DNA of 56,076 nucleotides from a virus, in the IMG/VR virus record IMGVR_UViG_3300017730_000009, positions 1 to 56,076 of that record; one strand, given 5' to 3'. This document shows, in pieces, positions 1 to 7,677 of the stretch. The notes beneath the pieces are model-generated. The model ran no database searches, was not told the DNA's origin, and saw only the letters and a list, made by a program, of their open reading frames with translations. How positions within the stretch are numbered: position 1 is the first letter of the stretch; each line of letters begins with the position of its first letter. Position numbers and translations under genes: made by a program.

Positions 1-345
1 AACTTAGTAGTACAAGGTACAGCTTCATTCCAACATGCAGATAATTTAGATGTAGCGGATAGATTTATTCGTTTAGCTTCTGGTTCAACTGCAGTAGGAG
101 ATGGTGGTATTGTTGTTCAACAAAATGGTCCAGCTAATGGTGAAGCATTTGCTTATGATGCTGCAAAATTAAGATGGAGTGTTACAGGTTCATTTAACCC
201 TGCAACAGAATCTTATACACCAGATGCATTTATGGCAACTGTAGTTGAAGGAGCAGCAAATGATCCAACAGCAGTAGTAGCTAAATATACTAAGAAAGGT
301 AACATATTCGTAGCTAATAACCAGGAAATTTGGATTTATTCATAA
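1..345 (+). CDS. 3' end of a structural, probably tail-fibre, protein (partial)
   Basis: An open frame enters from the left edge and stops at 343-345, giving 114 residues without a start. The residues are rich in Ala, Gly, Thr and Asn with alternating hydrophobic positions, as in beta-rich virion or tail-fibre proteins; it ends in NNQEIWIYS. It lies immediately upstream of two small genes and the collagen-like fibre, which supports a structural role. No family is recognised from this fragment. Confidence 0.6.
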   Translation, partial: NLVVQGTASFQHADNLDVADRFIRLASGSTAVGDGGIVVQQNGPANGEAFAYDAAKLRWSVTGSFNPATESYTPDAFMATVVEGAANDPTAVVAKYTKKGNIFVANNQEIWIYS

Positions 346-362
346 TAAAATAAATCAAATTA

Positions 363-569
363 ATGGGTTTTAAAGCAGGAAATACATCAATAGGAAAGGC
401 AGACCCACTTATGGGTCTGCCAATCTTAACTCAGGAAGAAGTTTTTTATTTATTAGATATAATTCGTACACACAAATTTGAAGGAGCGGATATGGAGAAA
501 ATTTATAATTTAACTTTGAAACTCCAAAAAATGTACGTAGATTTAAATAAATTTAAAGATTCAAAATAA
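363..569 (+). CDS. Small helical protein, unknown function (paralogue of the next gene)
   Basis: This 68-residue protein starts 17 bases after the previous stop. Its stop codon overlaps the next start (TAATG), so the two genes are probably translationally coupled. The C-terminal 40 residues look like two amphipathic helices. They align by eye with the next protein: a Leu/Ile-rich helix, then a G-A-D or G-I-D turn, then a helix with I..L..K. I infer a local duplication. No catalytic motif is visible. Position in the fibre cluster suggests a small structural or assembly factor, but this is not demonstrated. Confidence 0.65.
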   Translation: MGFKAGNTSIGKADPLMGLPILTQEEVFYLLDIIRTHKFEGADMEKIYNLTLKLQKMYVDLNKFKDSK

Positions 570-769
570 TGGAAGAAAAATACGATTTAGAGGGATTTAC
601 TATAAGAGAAATTAGAGCATTAAGGGTTGCCTTAGATACTATTAACATAAATGGAATCGACGCTGCGTTTATTAGAGACTTACAAATTAAAATAAATACA
701 CATATTCAGTCTATAGAAGCGGGCATAGCAGAAAATACTCCACCTTCTCAAGAAATAGAAACATCCTAA
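569..769 (+). CDS. Small helical protein, unknown function (paralogue of the previous gene)
   Basis: This 66-residue protein starts on the overlapping TAATG of the preceding gene. The pattern L..ALDTI...GID..FI..L..KI resembles the C-terminal half of the preceding protein, so the two look like a duplicated pair. It is predicted cytoplasmic and helical, with a Ser/Pro/Glu-rich tail. The stop is immediately followed by the TATTTATAA element that precedes the giant collagen-like gene. Function is unknown. Confidence 0.65.
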   Translation: MEEKYDLEGFTIREIRALRVALDTININGIDAAFIRDLQIKINTHIQSIEAGIAENTPPSQEIETS

Positions 770-778
770 TATTTATAA
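770..778 (+). promoter_or_regulatory. TATTTATAA element before the first collagen fibre
   Basis: This is the first of 13 exact copies of a 9-base element found just upstream of genes in the window. It ends 14 bases before the ATG at 793. It is a candidate phage promoter (late-type); its complement contains the T4 late octamer TATAAATA. No further intergenic copy occurs until about 21243. Confidence 0.45.
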
Positions 779-792
779 CCATATAATTTACT

Positions 793-3700
793 ATGGCAAA
801 TTGGAGAGAAATAATTATAAGCGGATCTGACGCTGACTTAAGGTCTGTAACGTCTTCACAAGCCGATATAAAGACAGGTTTAACAGCAAGTGGTTTAATA
901 TATCCATCCTCAGATGGAGCAAATACACAGGTTATTCAAACCGATGGCTCTGGTAATTTAAGCTTTGTAAATAAAGATACAGGACCTCAAGGTGCAACAG
1001 GTGCTCAAGGAGCAAATGGAACACAAGGTGCAGGTGGTACTCAAGGTACAGATGGAACCCAAGGAACAGACGGAACTCAAGGAACAGACGGAACACAAGG
1101 TGCAGATGGTGCTCAAGGTACTACAGGTGTAGGAACTCAAGGTGCTACAGGTGCTCAAGGTCTTAGTGGTGATTTAGGTAATAAAGGAGAACCAGGTCTT
1201 CAAGGTGCTACAGGTGGTCCAGGTGGTGCAGGTGTTCAAGGTGGAACAGGTGCACAAGGACAAACAGGTATTCAAGGTTTAACAGGAGCACAAGGTACAG
1301 ATGGAACTCAGGGTACAGATGGTACACAAGGTACAGATGGTAATTTTGGAGGTGCTTCATTTGATTATACTTTTGATTCTACAGTTCCAGGAACTCCAGC
1401 AGACCCAGGAACAGGTAAATTACAATTAAATTCAGCAGCAGGATCAGCAGCAGGACAAAAAGGTGCTACTAAAATGTACATCGATGTTGAAGATGATGAT
1501 GGCAATAGTATTCAGTCATTTTTATCATCAATTGCTGCAGTCACGTCAGCTGTTAAAGGTCACGTTAAAGTGGCAAATAGAACGGATGCTACGCAATTTA
1601 TATTATATAGTATAACGGACTTAGATGATAATACTGGTTGGTGGTCAATCACAATAGCATACCAAGCTTTCTCAACAGATTCTCCATTTACCAACTCAGA
1701 AGATATATTAGTTTCTTTTGTCACTACAGGTGATAAAGGACAAAAAGGACAAAAAGGTGCAGAAGGAATAGGATCTCAAGGTGCACAAGGTAATACAGGT
1801 ATACAAGGTATAACAGGATTTGGTACACAAGGTGTAACTGGTCCTCAAGGACCTACAGGTACTCAAGGTACAGATGGAACACAAGGTGATACTGGATCAC
1901 AAGGTTCAACAGGAACACAAGGTGAAACTGGTATTCAAGGTTTAAATGGTGAAAAAGGTACAAAAGGACAAAAAGGTGAAGTAGGAGCACAAGGTGATAC
2001 TGGATCACAAGGTACAGATGGTACTCAAGGAACAAATGGTACTCAAGGAGCAGATGGTGCTCAAGGTACTCAAGGTACTGATGGAGTACAAGGTGATATT
2101 GGTACTCAAGGTGGTACAGGTACAAAAGGTGAAAAAGGCCAAAAAGGTCAAGATGGTGTTCAAGGTGGAGATGGAACAAAAGGTGAACAAGGTATTCAAG
2201 GAGCAACTGGAGCACAAGGTACAGATGGAACTCAAGGTACAGATGGTACACAAGGTACACAAGGTATAACAGGAGTTGGAACTCAAGGAGCTACAGGTGC
2301 CCAAGGAGATACTGGTGCTCAAGGAGATACTGGTGCACAAGGTAACACAGGTATACAAGGTGAAGAAGGTAATGTAGGTAGTCAAGGTGTAGGTGGTGCT
2401 AAAGGTTCAATTGGAGCTGATGGAGCAAATACCTATTCTTATAACTTTAGTACAGCAACTAGTGGAGACCCAGCAACTGGAATAGTAAGAACAAATAACT
2501 CACAAACAAATTTAGCTACTCAAATTGTATTTGATTATAGAGATGCTGATGGTAATGGTATTCCAACACCAACAGCTCCAGGTATATTAACAATTAGAGA
2601 TAGAAACGATTATTCTGAATTTATAACATTTTCAATTACAAGTGTATCAGGACCAACTAGTAATATAATTACTTGTGTTGGTAGTGTTACAGCTAGTAGT
2701 GCAGCCAATCCATTTGGTAATACTTCAGATATAGCAATATCATTTATAGAATCAGGTGCTAAAGGTGATACTGGAGCACAAGGTGCTACTGGACCAGATA
2801 ATTCAACACAAGGTGCTCAAGGAGCAACTGGACCAGATAATTCAACACAAGGTGCAACAGGAGCTAAAGGTGCTCAAGGTGCAGATGGTGCAGATAATTC
2901 TACACAAGGTGCTCAGGGTATACAAGGTTTAACAGGACCAGATAATTCAACTCAAGGAGCCCAAGGAACAGATGGTGCTGATAATTCTACTCAAGGTGCT
3001 CAAGGAGCAACTGGACCAGACAATTCAACTCAAGGTGCTCAAGGTGCAGATGGTGCAGATAATTCTACACAAGGAGCACAAGGTGTACAAGGTACAATAG
3101 GACCAGATAATTCAACACAAGGTGCTCAAGGTACTACAGGTCCTGACAATTCAACTCAAGGTGCTCAAGGTGCAGATGGAGCAGATAATTCTACTCAGGG
3201 GGCACAGGGTGCTACAGGACCAGATAATTCAACTCAGGGTGCTCAAGGTACTCAAGGTTTAACAGGTCCAGATAATTCAACACAAGGTGCAACAGGAGCT
3301 AAAGGTGATACAGGTGCAGATGGTAATTTTGGAGGTGCTTCATTTGATTATACATTTAGTACAACAGTACCAGGTGTACCTTCAGATCCAGGAACGGGTA
3401 TATTACAATTAAACCAGACAAATCAAAATACTGCAACTGCAATTTATATTGATGCTACAGATGATAGTAGTAATAGTATTGTTTCATTTATGACAACAAT
3501 TGCTAATGCTTCATCTACAATAAAAGGTCATGTTAGAATATCAGAAAAGTCTAATACAAATGATTTCTTATTATTCCAAATAAGTGCTGTAGCAGGTCAA
3601 GATACAAACGCTTGGTATATTTTAACAGTAGCAAATGAAGCATCATCAGCAACTAGCCCATTTGCCAATACAGATGATATAGTTGTTTCATTCCAAGTAA

Positions 3701-6384
3701 CAGGTGATAAAGGTGATACTGGAGCACAAGGAGCACAAGGAGCAGATGGTGCAGATAACTCAACTCAAGGAGCTCAAGGTACTCAAGGTTTAACTGGACC
3801 AGATAACTCAACTCAAGGAGCACAAGGTGCTACTGGACCAGATAATTCAACACAAGGTGCTCAAGGTGCTACTGGACCAGACAATTCAACTCAAGGTGCT
3901 CAGGGTACAACAGGACCAGATAACTCTACACAAGGAGCCCAAGGTGCAGACGGAGCAGATAATTCTACTCAGGGAGCACAAGGTGTACAAGGTACTATAG
4001 GACCAGATAACTCTACACAAGGAGCCCAAGGAACAGATGGTGCTGATAATTCAACTCAAGGTGCTCAAGGAGCAACTGGACCAGATAATTCAACTCAAGG
4101 AGCCCAAGGTACTCAAGGTATAACAGGAGTTGGAACTCAAGGAACAATTGGTAGTTCAGGTGCAATAACAGCTCCATATACCTACGATCAAACTACCACT
4201 CCTGACTCTTCAGTAGGAAATGGTAATATAAGATTTAGTAATTCTACTATAGCAAATGCTACTAGCGCTTATGTAAGAGATACAGATGTTAATGGAGACA
4301 ATTGGGCTACTTTTTATGATGCTATAGATGCTGTAAGTAATACAACTGCTAAAGCATATATGCAAGTTTCATTAAAGGGTGATTCTAGTAAATTTATATT
4401 ATTTAAAATAACAAATATAAGTGATGGTACTAATATAAAAACTTTTACTATAGCAGATGAAGCTTATTCTTCAACAACACCTTTTTCTAATGGGGATAAA
4501 TTATATTTATCTTTTAGTGTTGTAGGTGATGATGGAGGAACAGGACCCGCAGGTACAAAAGGTGCTCCTGGAAATAATGCAGGATTAAATTATGATTATG
4601 AAACCAGTACAAATATGGCTGGTGCTGCGGGTGCAATTAGGTTTAATAATACTACAATTGGATCAGCTACTCAAATTTCATTAGCATTAGAAGATGCCGA
4701 TGGTGTTAATCACAATAATTTATGGTCAAAACAATCACAATTAATAATTACTGGTGAAAGTTCAGGTGATATTATTACAGTTGCTGATTATAGTATTAAT
4801 ACTATTAATGCAACAAGAGCATTATTAGATGTTAGTGCTGCAGATGTACAAGCTGCTGGTACTTTTACTAATGGTGAGAGTGTAAGAATACAGTTTACTA
4901 ATAATGGAGCTAAAGGACAAAAAGGTGCAACAGGAGTAGCTAATTTATCAGGTGATGTAAGTGATAGATTAGTAACAGCAGATGGTAGTGGAGGATTAGT
5001 TGGTGAACCTAATTTTACATTTGATGGATCTACATCATACTTAAATGGTAAGTTAACAATTGATCAACAAGCATTATTAACAACAGGTACAGTAGCATTT
5101 AATCCTAAAGATGGTTCAAATGCAACAGTAGCAGCATTAACAGGTAATTTAACAATTACACTTGATAGAGCAAATCATTGGGAAGCTGGTGATACAGGTG
5201 TTATAAGAATAAAACAAAGTGCATCTACAGCCAGAACAGTAACATTTACACCTTCAGCGGGTAGTAATGTATATTTAAATGGTAGTGCATTTACAATGCC
5301 TACTACTTTAAGTTCACAAGTTGTAATTGGAATATATTGTGATGGTACAGATTTCTTCTACACAGTTGGTTCTACAGCTAGTTTAGGTACTAAAGGTGCA
5401 CCAGGAGGAACAGGACCACAAGGTGCAAGTGGTACTCAAGGTACAAATGGTACTCAAGGTACAAATGGTACTCAAGGTACAACAGGAGCAGGACCACAAG
5501 GTGCAACAGGTGCAGGACCACAAGGTGCAACAGGAGCAGGACCACAAGGTGCAACAGGTGCAGGACCACAAGGTGCAACAGGAGCTGATAATTCAACTCA
5601 AGGAGCAACAGGTGGAAAAGGAGAACCAGGTGCAGATAATTCTACTCAGGGTGCTCAAGGTAAACAAGGTATAGATGGTACAGGAACTCAAGGTGCAGAT
5701 GGACCACAAGGTGCAGATGGAGCAGATAACTCTACTCAAGGAGCAGATGGACCACAAGGTGCAGATGGAGCAGATAATTCAACACAAGGTGCTCAAGGTG
5801 CTACAGGTGCAGATTCAACAGCAGCAGGACCTCAAGGAGCAGGTGGAGCTCAAGGTGCAGATGGACCATCAGGTCCAGGTGGTGCAGTAACAGCATTTAC
5901 AAATGGTTCAAATGATAGAGTTGTAACAGCAACAGGTGCAGCAGGTATTAATGGTGAAGCTAATTTAGTATTCAATGGAGATCATTTAACAGTATCAGCT
6001 GGTGGACTTCATGTTGGATCAGCAGTAGTCCCAGCAACAGTAGGTAAAATTACAGCTACAAATGACGTTGTAGCATTTGCATCATCAGATAAAAGATTTA
6101 AAGATAATATTATACCTATTTCTAATGCTTTAGAAAAAATAAAACAAGTAAGTGGTGTTGAATTTGATTGGAGACCATTAACTGAGGAACAAAAGATTTG
6201 GTTACACAGTAACGAAGGACATGATATTGGAGTAATAGCTCAAGAAATAGAAGAAATTTTACCTGAAATCGTAACTACAAGAGAAAATGGATATAAAGCT
6301 GTTAGGTATGAAAAAATTGTTGCCTTATTAATTGAAGCTATTAAGGAACAACAAATCCAAATAGATCAATTAAAAGGTAAATAA
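793..6384 (+). CDS. Giant collagen-like tail fibre with C-terminal S74 intramolecular chaperone
   Basis: This protein has 1,863 residues. Residues 1-25 carry an N-terminal motif (W-R-E-I-I-I-S-G-S-D-A-D-L) shared with the second fibre, probably the virion attachment end. Gly-X-Y collagen-like runs follow from about residue 63, interrupted by five related beta-rich domains of about 110-130 residues (near nucleotides 1342-1734, 2425-2757, 3325-3706, 4159-4530 and 4579-4908) and one different beta domain around 4940-5380. About 25 D-N-S-T-Q inserts break the triplet register in the second half. The C-terminal 110 residues begin with S-S-D-K-R-F-K-D-N-I, the peptidase S74 chaperone-of-endosialidase signature, where self-cleavage between Ser and Asp releases the trimerisation chaperone. 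The likely role is a long trimeric tail fibre for host recognition. The Y positions are rich in Gln, Thr, Lys and Asp; Pro is mostly at X. Confidence 0.9.
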   Translation: MANWREIIISGSDADLRSVTSSQADIKTGLTASGLIYPSSDGANTQVIQTDGSGNLSFVNKDTGPQGATGAQGANGTQGAGGTQGTDGTQGTDGTQGTDGTQGADGAQGTTGVGTQGATGAQGLSGDLGNKGEPGLQGATGGPGGAGVQGGTGAQGQTGIQGLTGAQGTDGTQGTDGTQGTDGNFGGASFDYTFDSTVPGTPADPGTGKLQLNSAAGSAAGQKGATKMYIDVEDDDGNSIQSFLSSIAAVTSAVKGHVKVANRTDATQFILYSITDLDDNTGWWSITIAYQAFSTDSPFTNSEDILVSFVTTGDKGQKGQKGAEGIGSQGAQGNTGIQGITGFGTQGVTGPQGPTGTQGTDGTQGDTGSQGSTGTQGETGIQGLNGEKGTKGQKGEVGAQGDTGSQGTDGTQGTNGTQGADGAQGTQGTDGVQGDIGTQGGTGTKGEKGQKGQDGVQGGDGTKGEQGIQGATGAQGTDGTQGTDGTQGTQGITGVGTQGATGAQGDTGAQGDTGAQGNTGIQGEEGNVGSQGVGGAKGSIGADGANTYSYNFSTATSGDPATGIVRTNNSQTNLATQIVFDYRDADGNGIPTPTAPGILTIRDRNDYSEFITFSITSVSGPTSNIITCVGSVTASSAANPFGNTSDIAISFIESGAKGDTGAQGATGPDNSTQGAQGATGPDNSTQGATGAKGAQGADGADNSTQGAQGIQGLTGPDNSTQGAQGTDGADNSTQGAQGATGPDNSTQGAQGADGADNSTQGAQGVQGTIGPDNSTQGAQGTTGPDNSTQGAQGADGADNSTQGAQGATGPDNSTQGAQGTQGLTGPDNSTQGATGAKGDTGADGNFGGASFDYTFSTTVPGVPSDPGTGILQLNQTNQNTATAIYIDATDDSSNSIVSFMTTIANASSTIKGHVRISEKSNTNDFLLFQISAVAGQDTNAWYILTVANEASSATSPFANTDDIVVSFQVTGDKGDTGAQGAQGADGADNSTQGAQGTQGLTGPDNSTQGAQGATGPDNSTQGAQGATGPDNSTQGAQGTTGPDNSTQGAQGADGADNSTQGAQGVQGTIGPDNSTQGAQGTDGADNSTQGAQGATGPDNSTQGAQGTQGITGVGTQGTIGSSGAITAPYTYDQTTTPDSSVGNGNIRFSNSTIANATSAYVRDTDVNGDNWATFYDAIDAVSNTTAKAYMQVSLKGDSSKFILFKITNISDGTNIKTFTIADEAYSSTTPFSNGDKLYLSFSVVGDDGGTGPAGTKGAPGNNAGLNYDYETSTNMAGAAGAIRFNNTTIGSATQISLALEDADGVNHNNLWSKQSQLIITGESSGDIITVADYSINTINATRALLDVSAADVQAAGTFTNGESVRIQFTNNGAKGQKGATGVANLSGDVSDRLVTADGSGGLVGEPNFTFDGSTSYLNGKLTIDQQALLTTGTVAFNPKDGSNATVAALTGNLTITLDRANHWEAGDTGVIRIKQSASTARTVTFTPSAGSNVYLNGSAFTMPTTLSSQVVIGIYCDGTDFFYTVGSTASLGTKGAPGGTGPQGASGTQGTNGTQGTNGTQGTTGAGPQGATGAGPQGATGAGPQGATGAGPQGATGADNSTQGATGGKGEPGADNSTQGAQGKQGIDGTGTQGADGPQGADGADNSTQGADGPQGADGADNSTQGAQGATGADSTAAGPQGAGGAQGADGPSGPGGAVTAFTNGSNDRVVTATGAAGINGEANLVFNGDHLTVSAGGLHVGSAVVPATVGKITATNDVVAFASSDKRFKDNIIPISNALEKIKQVSGVEFDWRPLTEEQKIWLHSNEGHDIGVIAQEIEEILPEIVTTRENGYKAVRYEKIVALLIEAIKEQQIQIDQLKGK
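979..2424 (+). repeat. Collagen-like Gly-X-Y tracts of fibre 1, first half
   Basis: Two long runs of Gly-X-Y triplets (979-1341 and about 1729-2424) flank the first beta-rich domain. The DNA is a degenerate 9-base periodic repeat (GGT-ACA-CAA-like codons), which also creates long spurious minus-strand frames. Common triplets are GTQ, GAQ, GTD, GAT, GEK and GQK. Confidence 0.9.
2791..5790 (+). repeat. D-N-S-T-Q punctuated collagen repeats in fibre 1
   Basis: I count about 25 copies of (P/A)-D-N-S-T-Q-G in three clusters: 12 at about 2791-3300, 9 at about 3750-4110 and 4 at about 5580-5790. Each copy adds four residues (NSTQ) and so breaks the Gly-every-third-residue register. Spacing is typically 12-18 residues. 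The NST tripeptide is a classical N-glycosylation sequon pattern and also offers Ser/Thr for O-glycosylation. None occurs in fibre 2. Confidence 0.85.
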
Positions 6385-7565
6385 TGGCAAATCAAAATTT
6401 CTTTAGGGTAATGCAAGGAGGAACTTGGCAAGTTACATCAGAAGCTGATTGGCCTGTACTTACTTGTCAATTAGAATTAGGAGATTTTGCAACTGCTACC
6501 CCAGCACAATTCCCAAATTATCAAAGTTTTAAAAATTATAGTGGATTATATCACCAACAACAAGCAATAAATTCACGTTATGATGGTGGTGACGCTAGTT
6601 TGGTTCATTATATGTACACTAGTTGGTGGGGTACCTCATCTTTTTCAGATGGTGCTCCATATAAACAATTAGTTTATCAGTATATGTATTCTTCCTCAGA
6701 TTCTACAGCTCCAAATCTTGGTAGTTTTGAACTTTGGCAAAGTCCAACTAATAATACAGCATCGTTAACATTAAATGCAGCTACATTAGGATCTGGATTA
6801 TCACCTGCATTTGGAGCTATACAATCAATACAAGTACCAGATACTGGTTCTGTGGTACAATTCGGGGTTAGACAAGGATCAGCATTATCAAACATAACAC
6901 AATATCAATTAACTTCAAATTTTGATATAACCACTTTAAACACCAGTACTAGGACTGTTAGACGAATAGCAGCAGTAACCCAATCATTAACTCAAAATGT
7001 TGATCAAATATCTTTTGGTTATACTGGTTCTCATTTATATCAATTCCACAGAGAAGTTGATTTTACTGCAGAAAATGATCCTATGTGGACTTGTTGTACT
7101 ATTTTCCATTTATCTAGACCCTATGATTTGGCATCAGCAACATCAACCTCTTCTTTTTGTATAGAGGAAGAGTTAGGTATTGACCCTTATCCTTTTGCAA
7201 ATAAATCATTCGTAAATTGTACAGTTGTAAATATATCTCAGTCTAATTATAGTTATCCATTTCAATGGGCTTCAAGTTCTTTCTTTTATGTTAATTCTGC
7301 AAATGACTATGTTAGATCATTTATAGTAAATAGAGCTGGTAATATTGAAGGAAGCGTAGTAACCTTATCACCATCAGATTTCCCACGAGAAATACATTAT
7401 GTATCACCATTTACTTATCAAGATAATAGTACTTACCAGTATACTCAATTAATGGTATCTCGTTCTCTCTCCCCAATTGACCCTAATAATATTAATCATA
7501 ATGTAGAAAGAACTGGATCATGTATGTCGCCTTATGTTAAACCAACAGGCTGGTTCCAATTATAA
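6384..7565 (+). CDS. Putative fibre-tip or adhesin-like virion protein
   Basis: This 393-residue protein starts on the TAATG overlap with the collagen fibre stop, so it is co-translated with it. It is rich in Ser, Thr, Tyr, Asn and aromatic residues, with few charges and no signal peptide or membrane helix. The composition is typical of beta-structured receptor-binding or fibre-tip proteins. Cys residues are scattered (for example CCTIFH and SFCIEEE) without an obvious metal motif. Its location between the two giant fibres makes a distal tip, adhesin or fibre chaperone plausible. I recognise no family, so the function is an inference from context only. Confidence 0.6.
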   Translation: MANQNFFRVMQGGTWQVTSEADWPVLTCQLELGDFATATPAQFPNYQSFKNYSGLYHQQQAINSRYDGGDASLVHYMYTSWWGTSSFSDGAPYKQLVYQYMYSSSDSTAPNLGSFELWQSPTNNTASLTLNAATLGSGLSPAFGAIQSIQVPDTGSVVQFGVRQGSALSNITQYQLTSNFDITTLNTSTRTVRRIAAVTQSLTQNVDQISFGYTGSHLYQFHREVDFTAENDPMWTCCTIFHLSRPYDLASATSTSSFCIEEELGIDPYPFANKSFVNCTVVNISQSNYSYPFQWASSSFFYVNSANDYVRSFIVNRAGNIEGSVVTLSPSDFPREIHYVSPFTYQDNSTYQYTQLMVSRSLSPIDPNNINHNVERTGSCMSPYVKPTGWFQL

Positions 7566-7592
7566 AATTATTTGAGTTTTTATTTGTTTTTC

Positions 7593-7601
7593 CGTATATT
7601 A
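7593..7601 (+). promoter_or_regulatory. CGTATATTA element in the gap before fibre 2
   Basis: The 112-base gap 7566-7677 is one of the few real intergenic gaps in the left half. It contains a T-rich stretch followed by CGTATATTA, which also occurs before the genes at 24077, 36199 and about 37670. It is a possible promoter of a second class. The same string also occurs inside coding DNA elsewhere, so support is weak. Confidence 0.25.
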
Positions 7602-7677
7602 TTCATATGTATGACTATATTATAGGCCATAACGGAAGTGGGCTCAATGAGTAACCAACCATAATAAAAAGATTGAC

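Noticed and set aside
958-2385. Long minus- and alternative-frame ORFs across the fibre genes (also 5383-5890, 8144-8908, 10178-11170)
   Set aside because: They are shadows of the 9-base Gly-X-Y codon periodicity: low-complexity Leu/His/Val or Cys/Ser/Thr runs with no start context, wholly inside the real fibre genes.
2791-4110. Direct repeats that could be mistaken for a CRISPR array
   Set aside because: The repeats are in-frame coding units (D-N-S-T-Q collagen repeats) with variable spacing and synonymous changes. There is no non-coding repeat-spacer structure and no cas gene.
7607-7654. Tiny ORF (15 codons) in the gap before fibre 2
   Set aside because: Very short, no recognisable leader or conserved feature; more likely chance in a gap.
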